Part shown: positions 8,041 through 15,842 of the stretch, one piece after another
Layout: each line of letters starts with the position of its first letter
Numbering within the stretch: position 1 is the first letter of the stretch
NCBI GenBank assembly: GCA_965220305.1
Contig: OZ244817.1
Span: forward strand, 1,488,001-1,552,000
Reading direction: 5' to 3'
From: G965220305 sp965220305
Lineage (GTDB): Bacteria; Chloroflexota; Dehalococcoidia; Lucifugimonadales; UBA3495
DNA: 64,000 nucleotides
The notes under the pieces: generated by a model
Database searches by the model: none
What the model was told of the DNA's origin: nothing
Seen by the model: the letters and a program-made list of their open reading frames with translations, nothing else
Made by a program: the position numbers and the translations under genes

Positions 8041-8070
8041 ATGATAGAGGGCGGGCGGCAGCCGTGTCAA
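8041..8070 (-). promoter_or_regulatory. Promoter of the queFDCE operon
   Basis: Reading on the minus strand, TTGACA (8065-8070), an 18-base spacer and TATCAT (8041-8046) lie about 40 bases upstream of queF. It is the best sigma-70-like promoter in the window. Confidence 0.7.
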
Positions 8071-8130
8071 AAGGGTCAGAAACCCTTAACATTCTTTCTT
8101 GGGAATGATATTTATAGCAGAGGCAATCGA

Positions 8131-8347
8131 GTGAAGGACAGCGCCAGGTACGTTAAAATTATTGAATGGTCAGAAGAAGACGGCTGCTACGTGGGCAGCG
8201 CTCCCGGGCGGATGCCACGGTGATGACGAGAAGGAAGTGTTCTCCGAGCTATGCCAGGTCGTCGACGAGGTAATTGACCTCTACCGACAGGACGGCAAAC
8301 AGTTGCCGCCTCAGCTCAGACCTCGGGGCGAGACATTGCCTCGCTGA
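8131..8347 (+). pseudogene. Frameshifted HicB-like antitoxin gene
   Basis: Two reading frames together spell one HicB-type protein. The first (from GTG 8131) gives YVKIIEWSEEDGCYVGSAPG, the second gives GCHGDDEKEVFSELCQ and VVDEVIDLYRQDGKQLPP. The join falls at about 8205-8212 and needs a one-base shift. Intact HicB proteins of this type read straight through from YVGSAPG to GCHGDDE. No HicA partner lies beside it, so it is probably a decayed remnant or solitary antitoxin; a sequencing error is the other explanation. Confidence 0.7.
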
Positions 8348-8501
8348 TTCAAAGCCTCTCTTGATGCTCTAGCCACTTCTTGGGTACAGTGGCTCAGGGC
8401 CACGTCCCGTTTGCCGCTTCGGGGGGGTTTTGCTACACTAGCCTCGTATTTCGCCTAGCCCTCCGGGGCGTTGCCATTACAGGAAGGAAGAAGGAGCAAA
8501 C

Positions 8502-9119
8502 ATGATCTACGAAGTACGGACCTATACCCTCAAGCCCGGCTCCACCCCACAGGTGGAGGAGGCCTTCGCCGAGGCCCTGCCGCACCGGGAAAAGTACTCC
8601 AAGCTGGGCGCTTTCTGGCACACCGACATTGGGCCCCTGAACCAGATTATCCACGTTTGGCCCTACGAGGACCTGGACGAGCGCACCCGGGTGCGGGGCG
8701 AGGCCGCCCAGGACCCCAACTGGCCCCCCAAGACCCAGGGAGCCATCCTGGACATGCAGTCGGAGATTTACATTCCCGCCGAGTTCATGCGGCCCATGGG
8801 CGGCGACCAGGCCCTGGGCAACATCTACGAGATGCGCACCTACACCTACCAGCCCGGCGCGATGGGCGAGGTGCTGAAGCGCTGGGGCGAGGCCATTCCC
8901 CACCGGGAGGAGTTGTCGCCGTTGGCCGCCGGCATGTACACCGAGCTGGGCGGGCTGAACAAGTGGGTCCACATCTGGCCCTACAAGGACCTGGAGGAGC
9001 GCAACCAGATTCGGGCCGAGTCCCAGAAGAGTCCCCACTGGCCGCCTCCCACCCGAGAGTTCCTGGTCAAGCAGGAAAACAAGATACTGGTTCCCGCCGC
9101 CTTCTCTCCCATGCACTAG
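8502..9119 (+). CDS. NIPSNAP family protein (two domains)
   Basis: A 205-residue protein made of two tandem ferredoxin-like NIPSNAP domains: IYEVRTYTLKPGSTPQVEEAF at the start and IYEMRTYTYQPGAMGEVLKRW at about 108, each followed by a matching Gly-Leu-Asn/Lys and (I/V)H(V/I)WPY(E/K)DL(D/E)ER block. The two halves are plainly an internal duplication. ATG 8502 has AAGGAAGAAGGAG upstream. NIPSNAP proteins are small, mostly of unknown biochemical role; in bacteria they are often linked to degradation genes, and here the convergent neighbour is a GMC oxidoreductase. Confidence 0.9.
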   Translation: MIYEVRTYTLKPGSTPQVEEAFAEALPHREKYSKLGAFWHTDIGPLNQIIHVWPYEDLDERTRVRGEAAQDPNWPPKTQGAILDMQSEIYIPAEFMRPMGGDQALGNIYEMRTYTYQPGAMGEVLKRWGEAIPHREELSPLAAGMYTELGGLNKWVHIWPYKDLEERNQIRAESQKSPHWPPPTREFLVKQENKILVPAAFSPMH

Positions 9120-9162
9120 GGGCGTCCGCCAAGCAGCCCCAACCGTAACCGACCATTGCACG

Positions 9163-9198
9163 ATAGTCCCTGGCCCGACGCCGGGGACTATTTCTTTG
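9163..9198. terminator. Bidirectional terminator
   Basis: Stem ATAGTCCC / GGGACTAT (9163-9170 with 9184-9191) followed by TTTCTTT. It lies between the converging NIPSNAP and GMC oxidoreductase genes. Confidence 0.7.
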
Positions 9199-9208
9199 GC
9201 AGACCTAT

Positions 9209-10819
9209 CTATGAACCCTGGCGTATGAAATCGGCTACCCGTTCGCCAACCATCAGCACCGCCGGGTTGATGGGCGCGCGCACCAGGTCCGGCATGATGG
9301 AAGCGTCCACAACCCGCAGCCCCTCCCCGCCGTGCAGCCGGCCCTGCTGGTCAACCACCGCCATTGGGTCGGAGGACGAGCCCATCTTGCAGGTGCCCGA
9401 GATATGGGAGAAAGTCACCGCCTCCCGCAGCATCCAGGCGTCCAGGGCCGCGTCGGATTCCAGGTCGGCCTCCCCAGGCTCCAGGCGGGGTCCCAGCAAT
9501 TCCTTAATCTCGCTGTGCTGGGCCAGTTGAAGGGCCTGCCGGACTCCTTGGCGCAGACGCTGCCGGTCCTCCGGTTCGCTCAGGTAGTTGTAGTCCAACC
9601 CTGGTTGGACGTAGGGGTCGGTGGAGGTAAGTTTCAGCTCGCCGCTGCTGACGGGGCGCAGCAATGCCACCATCATCTCCACCAGGTTAGCCCCGGATTC
9701 CCAGGTTTCGGCGGAGATGGTTGCGGCGTCCAGGGTCTTGATCCGGGGCGTGACAAAGGCAGCCATGCCGATGGACAGGTCGTTGCGGTGGGCGGAGCCG
9801 TTGGCGGTAAACCGCAGGGTAGCCCCACCCCGGGCGGGAGCGTCACCACGGGTATACCCGTCCTTGACCTGCCAGGTTACGTACAGCTTGGGGTGGTCTT
9901 TCAGGTTCTGGCCCACGCCGGGCAGGTCCAGCGTCACCGGAATACCCAGGCTTTCCAGGTGTTGCGCCGGCCCGATTCCGGACAGCAGCAGCACTTGGGG
10001 GGAGCCGATGGCCCCGGCGCTGAGGATAACCTGGCTGCCCTCTACGGTGAACCTTTCGCCGCCGCTCTCCACCACCACGCCGGTGACGCGCGTCCCCTGG
10101 AAGGTCAGGCGATGGACGGTGCAGTTGGCCCGGATGGTGTGGTTCAGCCGGTGGCGGGCCGGTCCCAGGTAGCCCAGGGCGGTGCTGAAGCGGACCCGGC
10201 TATGGTTGTTGGTTATGCCCGGGCCGACTCCGGAGGCGTCGGGACTGTTGTGGTCGGGGCAATCAGGAAAGCCCGCGGCCCGGCAGGCGTTGTAAAAGGC
10301 CGCCTGGGTGGGGTGCCAGTCCTCCCTTTTGGAGTGGTGTACGAAGATGGGACCATCGGAGCCGTGAAAGTCGTCCTGGTGGTCCACGTCGGTCTCAATT
10401 TTTCGGAAGTAGGGCAGGACTTCCTGATAGCTCCAGAGGTCGTTGCCCCGGGCCGCCCAATCGTCGAAGTCCTCGGGAACGCCCCGGTAGAAAGCCGAGG
10501 AGTTGATTGCGCTGGAGCCGCCGGTAATCCTGCCCCGGGGCACTGGCATATCCGGGTAGCCCTCGGTGGCCCGGGCGACGTACTGCCAGTTGTGTTGGCT
10601 GCTCAGCAGGGAGATGGGGTGCCCGCCGGCGGTGCGCAGGGGAGGGGCGTTCCCGCCGGTGTTGTAACCGAACTTAATCTCGTCGGGCAGGTGTTGGAAT
10701 TCCGGGTAATCGGGACCGGCTTCCAGCAGCAGCACCGAGATGCCCGGGTCTTCCGATAGCCGGGAGGCCAGGATGCCCCCGGCGGAACCGGCGCCAATAA
10801 CAATAAAATCGTACTTCAT
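9209..10819 (-). CDS. GMC family FAD-dependent oxidoreductase
   Basis: A 536-residue glucose-methanol-choline oxidoreductase, like choline or alcohol dehydrogenases. The FAD fold is at the N-terminus (GAGSAG at 9-14, then LLLEAGP). PRGRITGGSSAINSSAF is GMC signature 1, and SAGAIGSPQVLLLSGIGP signature 2. The C-terminal active-site His is in FSHISGTCKMG and the second His/Asn position reads PINPAVLMVGERVAD. Substrate is unknown; no betaine genes or partner subunits are nearby. Single gene with no signal peptide. Confidence 0.92.
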   Translation of the reverse strand: MKYDFIVIGAGSAGGILASRLSEDPGISVLLLEAGPDYPEFQHLPDEIKFGYNTGGNAPPLRTAGGHPISLLSSQHNWQYVARATEGYPDMPVPRGRITGGSSAINSSAFYRGVPEDFDDWAARGNDLWSYQEVLPYFRKIETDVDHQDDFHGSDGPIFVHHSKREDWHPTQAAFYNACRAAGFPDCPDHNSPDASGVGPGITNNHSRVRFSTALGYLGPARHRLNHTIRANCTVHRLTFQGTRVTGVVVESGGERFTVEGSQVILSAGAIGSPQVLLLSGIGPAQHLESLGIPVTLDLPGVGQNLKDHPKLYVTWQVKDGYTRGDAPARGGATLRFTANGSAHRNDLSIGMAAFVTPRIKTLDAATISAETWESGANLVEMMVALLRPVSSGELKLTSTDPYVQPGLDYNYLSEPEDRQRLRQGVRQALQLAQHSEIKELLGPRLEPGEADLESDAALDAWMLREAVTFSHISGTCKMGSSSDPMAVVDQQGRLHGGEGLRVVDASIMPDLVRAPINPAVLMVGERVADFIRQGS

Positions 10820-10934
10820 GGCTCCCCCCTAGGGCGTACTAGCCGGTATCTCCGGCCAAACCAGCATTGCCGTACAAGACTACGGTCAGCCTCTTCGCTG
10901 ATTACCTGCGCCTCCCCGACTCTCGCTTCGCCAT

Positions 10935-10962
10935 CCGCTCACCCTGAGCTTGTCGAAGGGCC
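10935..10962. repeat. Dispersed repeat, family B (copy 1)
   Basis: CCGCTCACCCTGAGCTTGTC followed by GAAGGGCC, a short repeat found in many bacterial genomes. Other copies or relatives in this window are at 13799-13829, 13859-13889, 23011-23041, 35717-35747, 60774-60803 and 60823-60856. Confidence 0.7.
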
Positions 10963-11022
10963 ATCCCGTGATTGGACAAGCCCAGCATGAGCAGGCACGG
11001 GTCAAATGGAAAGGGAAGCGCC

Positions 11023-12075
11023 TTAGCCGCAGGCCATGGCGTAGACGTGGCGGCTGCGGTTGGCCTCGAAGGGCACCTGGCTGCGGCTCCAGGAGTTGCC
11101 CCCGTCGTGGCTGGTGTAGACCCAACCGCCCCAGTTTACGCAGTAGACCCGGGAGGGATCGGCCCGGTCAACGGCAATCTCAAACATACGGTTGGGGGGA
11201 GTCTCCCCCAGGTCCACCTGCTCCCAGGTCTCGCCCACGTCCCGGCTGCGGAACAGTGTTCCGGAATCGGGAGTGCCGGCGGGGGAACCGCCGCCGCCGG
11301 AGCCGGTAGCCAGGTACATGGTCCTGGGATCGTCGGGAGCTACCAGGATGCCCCGGCAGTAGGAGCCGCCGGAGAACTGTTCTTCAATATTCACCAGCTC
11401 CCAGTGCATCCCCCGGTCGCGGCTGCGGAACATGGCTACGCGACTGATGGCGTAGACGGTGCCCGGCGCGGCGGCGCTGACCTGGACGCCGTGCAGGTCC
11501 AGGGTGTGAATGTGGGTGTGCGGCCCGTCCATCACCGACTCCCAGCTTTCCCCGCCGTCGCGGCTGGCCAGCAGCCCGCCCACTTCGATGGCCCCGTACA
11601 TGTCCTGGGGATTGGACGGGTCAATGGCCAGCCCGATTACCCGCTTGCCAAAGGGTGGCATCACGGTGGTGATGTGGGGGAAGACCACGCCGTCGGTGTT
11701 CATGCGCTGCCAACTCTCGCCGCTGTTCTCGGAGCGGTAGACCTGGCAGGGTTCGTAACCGGCGTACATTATCCGGCTGTCGTGGGGATGGAAGGCCAGC
11801 GACCACACGTCCATGCCGGGCCGGGGCGCTTCCAGGGCCTCCCAGTGCTGCCCGTAATCGCCGCTGCGGTAGGGACCCAGGTTGGTGCCGGCGTAGACCA
11901 CCGACGGGTCGTCCGGGTGTACCAGCAAGGAGCGCACCTGGGGGTTCTCGGGTAGGCCGTTGGCGATGCTGTGCCATTCCTCGTCGCCGTCTATCTTGCG
12001 GTACAGGCCGCCCTCGCCGATGTTGTCGCCCTCGCCGGCCAGTCCCACATACAGGTAAGTCTCGTGATTCTGCAT
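11023..12075 (-). CDS. BNR-repeat (sialidase-like propeller) protein
   Basis: A 350-residue beta-propeller with at least six Asp-box (BNR) repeats: SGDYGQHWE, SENSGESWQ, SRDGGESWE, SRDRGMHWE, SRDVGETWE and SHDGGNSWS. Asp-box blades are spaced about 45-60 residues apart. No signal peptide, so cytoplasmic unless exported unusually. Sialidases share these boxes, but the catalytic Arg triad and Tyr cannot be assigned here; a photosystem II stability factor-like or VPS10-like propeller of unknown role is a safer call. Start ATG 12075 follows GGAGGAGG. Single gene. Confidence 0.8.
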   Translation of the reverse strand: MQNHETYLYVGLAGEGDNIGEGGLYRKIDGDEEWHSIANGLPENPQVRSLLVHPDDPSVVYAGTNLGPYRSGDYGQHWEALEAPRPGMDVWSLAFHPHDSRIMYAGYEPCQVYRSENSGESWQRMNTDGVVFPHITTVMPPFGKRVIGLAIDPSNPQDMYGAIEVGGLLASRDGGESWESVMDGPHTHIHTLDLHGVQVSAAAPGTVYAISRVAMFRSRDRGMHWELVNIEEQFSGGSYCRGILVAPDDPRTMYLATGSGGGGSPAGTPDSGTLFRSRDVGETWEQVDLGETPPNRMFEIAVDRADPSRVYCVNWGGWVYTSHDGGNSWSRSQVPFEANRSRHVYAMACG

Positions 12076-12286
12076 GGCCTTATCCTCCTCCTGGATGAGT
12101 TGCCAGGATTGTTGTTTGTTCCAGGGTCTTTGTCAAGGGACAAACCGGGCCGCCGGGTCTTTCGATTATCCGCCGGCGGCGAATTGTCCACCACGGGGCA
12201 GAACAACAGTTGGGCTGTCTTCTCGACGGCCCAACCTCTGATGTTCCCGGTGGCGTGGGTCCACGGCCCCACGCACCGTTGCGGCC

Positions 12287-12928
12287 CTAGTTGTCCCTAG
12301 CTGCGATGGCCCGGCTGTACAAGTCGGCCAGCCGTTCGTCTCTCCATTCGATCTCGGAGTCGGCACGTAGCCCGTTCACGGCTTTCTCCAACGCCACGCC
12401 TCGCTCGTCTCCAACGCCCGTACCGGGAGGGAAGCCCGCTTCGGTTATCAGGGCCTTTTGGAGCCGCGCGATGCCAAGGTCTTCCCTAAAGTACGGGGCC
12501 ACCCGGACCCAGTGCTCATCAACATCCTCGCCCATGTCTCGGATGTTGTTCTCGCATTCCTCCACCTGAGAGCAGGCTTCCCGGTGGGGTGCCATGTGCG
12601 CTTCGCCTTCGGCGACGGTTGGCATGAGGCCGCGCTCTTCGACTTCCGCGAGCAGTATGAAGCGATCCACGTCTCCGACGATGGTGAACAGGAACGCCTC
12701 GTCCTCGGTGAGTTCCGGTTGGACGCTCTGCCAGTATTCCGGGCTTCTCCGCAGTTCCCGGTACGGGACCTCGATGCCATCCACGATCGCAACTATCCGG
12801 TCGTCACCTTCCCGTTCCTCGTAGATGTTGGCACCCTGGACGGCGATGTAGCCCACCGTGGCAGCCATCATCGAGACGACCAAGACGCCGATTAAGGCCA
12901 GCCTCCACCTTGTGGATAATACAGTCAT
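12287..12928 (-). CDS. Membrane-anchored SurA_N-like protein
   Basis: A 213-residue protein with an N-terminal membrane helix at about 10-30 (LALIGVLVVSMMAATVGYIA) and a soluble helical remainder outside the membrane. IVAIVDGIEVPYRELRRSPEYW resembles the opening of SurA/PpiC-type chaperone domains, in which a short strand VDGxxI is followed by helices. No parvulin (PPIase) domain follows, so it would be a chaperone-only or unrelated secreted protein. There is no lipobox cysteine. Confidence in function is low. The region is single-gene, with no operon partners. Confidence 0.6.
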   Translation of the reverse strand: MTVLSTRWRLALIGVLVVSMMAATVGYIAVQGANIYEEREGDDRIVAIVDGIEVPYRELRRSPEYWQSVQPELTEDEAFLFTIVGDVDRFILLAEVEERGLMPTVAEGEAHMAPHREACSQVEECENNIRDMGEDVDEHWVRVAPYFREDLGIARLQKALITEAGFPPGTGVGDERGVALEKAVNGLRADSEIEWRDERLADLYSRAIAARDN

Positions 12929-13182
12929 TGTTGTACCTCAACTTTCTTTGGTGTTGAGGTGACGCTGCCCTGCATCACCCCACGTCGTATTCGTCGGTGT
13001 GCGGGGTCATGGAAGGACCGCAGCACGGGATGATGTAGAACCACTGCGGGGAATGGTCCGCCCGTATTGGGACGTTGCGATAGCCGTCCGCAGTGACGGG
13101 CCAAGTCCTCGCCCCTTGAGGCGGAGAGTTAGAGAGGGGGTGACTCGCTCATGGTGAGCCTGTCGGACCGCGTACCGGCCCC

Positions 13183-13587
13183 TTAGTTCCGGTGGCGGGT
13201 CTGCTCCAAGGCGGTGATGGTGCCGGGCACCTTCCAGTCCACGTACAGCAGGACGTGCTCCTTGATGGCCTCTTCGTGGACCCGGCACATGGCGCACTGG
13301 GGGTCGATGCACAAGCCATGCCGGGGCTTTAAGTCCTGGCGCAAGCCCTCCAACCCCTCCAGCGCCTGCTGGCCGGTGGCGTCGCCCGCTCTGACCAGGG
13401 ATAGCAACTCGTCCAACTGGCCGGCAATCCGGTCCATAACTTCCACGTGCTGGCGCAGGTTCAACTCCAGCCGGGTACGCGGCTCGTCCCGGTAGGGATT
13501 GGGAGGCGGAGCCATGCCCTGGTCTTCGGAGGGGCCGCCCAGCGCATGACCACAGGTCTCGCATCGTTCCTGGTTATCTCCGGTCAT
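13183..13587 (-). CDS. Hypothetical protein with two cysteine motifs
   Basis: A 134-residue protein starting MTGDNQERCETCGHALG. It has CETCG near the N-terminus, a predicted helical middle (LNLRQHVEVMDRIAGQLDELLSLV) and a second motif CIDPQCAMCRVHEEAI near residue 100. The cysteines suggest a zinc-ribbon or small metal-binding fold. Three start codons lie close together (13596, 13593, 13587); the third is best placed for AGAGGTG. I do not recognise the family. It is an isolated gene. Confidence 0.55.
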   Translation of the reverse strand: MTGDNQERCETCGHALGGPSEDQGMAPPPNPYRDEPRTRLELNLRQHVEVMDRIAGQLDELLSLVRAGDATGQQALEGLEGLRQDLKPRHGLCIDPQCAMCRVHEEAIKEHVLLYVDWKVPGTITALEQTRHRN

Positions 13588-13798
13588 AGCCATCACCTCT
13601 AGCCAAGTTGGGGGCCGGATAATCAGGGCTGCTCTGGCAATTCCATTCTACTACGGGAATGGTTAGGCTGGCGTGCCCGGCGTGGTCACCGCTTATCCTG
13701 GGCCTGACGAAGGATACGGGAGTGGGACAGACTTACACTGAGCGGGGTTGGGCGCACGGCTGTGCGCCCCTACGGGCCTGTACCCTGCCAAGGGGGCA

Positions 13799-13889
13799 TT
13801 TGCTTCGACAAGCTGACCTTGAGCGGGAAGACTGTGCTTACCCGACCCGAACCGCTTACCGCTCATCCTGAGCCTGTCGAAGGGCCCAC
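13799..13889. repeat. Two family B repeats next to the DUF1385 stop
   Basis: One copy (about 13799-13829) reads CTTCGACAAGCTGACCTTGA; a second in the opposite orientation (about 13859-13889) reads CTCATCCTGAGCCTGTCGAA. The second supplies the stop codon and last residues of the DUF1385 gene. Confidence 0.65.
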
Positions 13890-14825
13890 CGGAGCGTTTT
13901 CTTCTTCCCCGTCTACGGTCGGGCTCCGGGGCAATTCCAAGCCGTTGTCGGCGGCGATGGCCCCGGACATGGCGGAGATAGCCACCTCAATCTGGTCATC
14001 GTCGGGCTGGCGGGTGGTCAACCGTTGCAACAACAGCCCCGGCCTGGCTATCTGCCGGCTTACCCACCAGTGTTGGTACCGGCCACTGAACCGGATAATC
14101 TCGTAGCTGATTCCGGCGACCACGGGAATCAAAGCGATGCGGGACAAAATCATCCACCCCAGGTCGTGGCGGCCCAGGAAGGCGAATACCACGATGGATA
14201 CCAACACCACGGTCAGCAAGAAAGCCGTCCCGCAACGGGGGTGGGGCGTACCGAACCGGCGCACGTTTTCCACCGTCAGGGGCAACCCCGCCTCGTAGGC
14301 GTGTACCGCCATGTGCTCGGCGCCATGATAGGCGTAGACCCGCCTGATGTCCCCCAGAAAGCCGATTCCCCAGATATAGCCCAGAAGAATCGCCAGCCGT
14401 ATGAAACCCTCGATGACGTTGCTAACTATGTCGGAGGCCAGCAGGGGGTCAAGGAGCCGCACCAGCAGCAGGGGCAAAACGAAGAATATGCCGATGCCCA
14501 GGGACAATGCCACCACCAGGGTCACGCCCAAGACCCACTTGGACGGGTCTTCCCTGGGTCCTTCCTGGTCTTGCTCCATGGCCAGGGTGCTGGAGTAATG
14601 CAGCGCCCGCATACCCAGGATGAGGGTCTCCAACAGCACCAGGATTCCGCGCACCAGGGGGAATTGGCGCACCGGGCCGGTGAAGATGCTGTTCAGGGGT
14701 TCCTGCAGGTTGACGATTGCGCCATCGGGGCGGCGCACGGCCAGGCTGAAGTAGCTGCGGCCACGAATCATCACACCTTCAATGACTGCTTGGCCGCCGT
14801 AGGTGAATCGGGGCAGGTCTGCCAA
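13863..14825 (-). CDS. DUF1385 family membrane protein
   Basis: A 320-residue protein of the YqhQ-like DUF1385 family. The N-terminus FTYGGQAVIEGVMIRGRSYFSLAVRRPDG is the signature; at least four hydrophobic segments follow (VRGILVLLETLILGM, VLGVTLVVALSLGIGIFFVL, FLLTVVLVSIVVFAFLG and others), with YHGAEHMAVHAYEAG between them. The family is often found beside rpmE and prmC in low- and high-GC bacteria, and here rpmE is the next gene upstream. The C-terminal residues VGPSTGSG and the stop are encoded by a family B repeat, so the original tail may have been replaced. Biochemical function unknown. Confidence 0.88.
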   Translation of the reverse strand: MADLPRFTYGGQAVIEGVMIRGRSYFSLAVRRPDGAIVNLQEPLNSIFTGPVRQFPLVRGILVLLETLILGMRALHYSSTLAMEQDQEGPREDPSKWVLGVTLVVALSLGIGIFFVLPLLLVRLLDPLLASDIVSNVIEGFIRLAILLGYIWGIGFLGDIRRVYAYHGAEHMAVHAYEAGLPLTVENVRRFGTPHPRCGTAFLLTVVLVSIVVFAFLGRHDLGWMILSRIALIPVVAGISYEIIRFSGRYQHWWVSRQIARPGLLLQRLTTRQPDDDQIEVAISAMSGAIAADNGLELPRSPTVDGEEENAPVGPSTGSG

Positions 14826-14915
14826 GGTCTACATCCTTCTCCGCTGGCCTGGGGGAGCGGCTGGTGCATCAATCATCAAGAAAGGCTGGGGACGCGCGGG
14901 GTTGGAGGCCACCCA

Positions 14916-14950
14916 CAAAAAGACAATCGAGGGCATATACCCTCGATTGT
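14916..14950 (-). terminator. Terminator after the rplU-rpmA-rpmE operon
   Basis: Perfect 11-base stem ACAATCGAGGG / CCCTCGATTGT (14923-14933 with 14940-14950) with a six-base loop, followed on the minus strand by CTTTTTG. It separates rpmE from the DUF1385 gene. Confidence 0.85.
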
Positions 14951-14970
14951 TCAATCAATTCCCAGGCCGA

Positions 14971-15171
14971 TTACTGTAAGTTGTAACGGCGGCGCATCCG
15001 CTCGATGCGACCGCCAGTGTCCACGATGCGTTGCTCGCCGGTATAGAAGGGGTGGCACTTGCTGCACACCTCAATTCGCAGGGCGGGCCTAGTGGCCCCG
15101 GTCTGGAAGACATTGCCGCAGGAACAAGTTACCGTGGCGTTATAGAACTCGGGATGAATATCTGATTTCAT
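14971..15171 (-). CDS. rpmE: 50S ribosomal protein L31
   Basis: A 66-residue zinc-binding L31 with all four ligand cysteines (C16, C18, C37, C40 in TCSCGN and VCSKCHPFYTGEQ), so it is the zinc-dependent C+ form. MKSDIHPEFYNATVTC is the standard N-terminus. It follows rpmA by 30 bases, and a strong terminator follows it, making it the last gene of an rplU-rpmA-rpmE transcript. Confidence 0.97.
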   Translation of the reverse strand: MKSDIHPEFYNATVTCSCGNVFQTGATRPALRIEVCSKCHPFYTGEQRIVDTGGRIERMRRRYNLQ

Positions 15172-15201
15172 GCTCTGGCCTACCTATATCGCGTGGTTAG
15201 A

Positions 15202-15456
15202 CTATAGAGGGTATACGCTGACCCGCCGCTTGCCCTTGAAAGCCCACTCGTACTTGACCTCGCCGTCGGTGGTGGCAAACAGGGTGTGGTCTCGTCCCAT
15301 GCCGACATTGGTGCCGGCGCGAATCCGGGTACCCCGCTGACGTACCAGGATGGAGCCGCAGGTCACCCGCTGCCCGGCGTAGCGCTTGACGCCCAGACGC
15401 TTGGAGTTACTGTCTCTACCGTTGGAGCTGCTGCCCCCGGCTTTCTTGTGGGCCAT
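15202..15456 (-). CDS. rpmA: 50S ribosomal protein L27
   Basis: An 84-residue L27: MAHKKAGGSSSNGRDSNSKR at the start, with AGQRVTCGSILVRQRGTRI and the NVGMGRDHTLFA core. The N-terminus has no cleavable extension. AGGAGG precedes ATG 15456 and the gene begins four bases after rplU ends, the near-universal bacterial order. Confidence 0.97.
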   Translation of the reverse strand: MAHKKAGGSSSNGRDSNSKRLGVKRYAGQRVTCGSILVRQRGTRIRAGTNVGMGRDHTLFATTDGEVKYEWAFKGKRRVSVYPL

Positions 15457-15460
15457 TGGA

Positions 15461-15781
15461 TTATCCTCCTGCCTGGATGCCCTGAATCAGCACCCGGGTG
15501 TAGTTCTGCCGGTGCCCCTTCTTGCGGCGGTAACGGGTCTTGGGCTTGTACTTGAAGACCAGAATCTTCTTGTCCTTGTAGTGGGACTGCACCTCGGCAA
15601 CCACCTTGGCGCCGGAGATGAAGGGAGCCCCAAAGGTGACGCTGCCCGCATCGGCCACCGCCAACACCTCGTCGAACTCGGTCACCGAGCCCTCTGCCGC
15701 CGGAAGAAGTTCCACGTCCAGAACATCTCCCTCTTTAACCCGGTACTGTTTTCCGCCAGTTTTGATAATTGCGTAGTCCAT
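15461..15781 (-). CDS. rplU: 50S ribosomal protein L21
   Basis: A 106-residue L21 (MDYAIIKTGGKQYRV at the start; GAKVVAEVQSHYKDKKILVFKYK and KTRYRRKKGHRQNYTRVLI near the end). ATG 15781 is chosen over the upstream TTG 15793 because TTGAGGT lies a proper distance before it and the family starts here. It leads the rplU-rpmA-rpmE operon, with a promoter at 15802-15830. An insertion element begins just beyond that promoter. Confidence 0.95.
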   Translation of the reverse strand: MDYAIIKTGGKQYRVKEGDVLDVELLPAAEGSVTEFDEVLAVADAGSVTFGAPFISGAKVVAEVQSHYKDKKILVFKYKPKTRYRRKKGHRQNYTRVLIQGIQAGG

Positions 15782-15801
15782 ATTTGACCTCAACCTATAA
15801 A

Positions 15802-15830
15802 TTTTAAGGGCAGAGACGAAAGGCTGTCAA
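15802..15830 (-). promoter_or_regulatory. Promoter of the rplU-rpmA-rpmE operon
   Basis: On the minus strand, TTGACA (15825-15830), a 17-base spacer and TTAAAA (15802-15807) lie 21 bases upstream of the rplU start. The left end of the insertion element is only 12 bases beyond the -35 box. Confidence 0.6.
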
Positions 15831-15842
15831 GCAGCCCGGCGC

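Noticed and set aside
7500..8130. preQ1 riboswitch in the queF leader
   Set aside because: No preQ1-I or -II core sequence could be recognised between the promoter and queF; only a promoter is supported.
13007..13564. 185-residue minus-strand frame
   Set aside because: It overlaps the hypothetical gene 13183-13587 in another frame, is rich in Pro/Arg/Gly and runs into repeat sequence.
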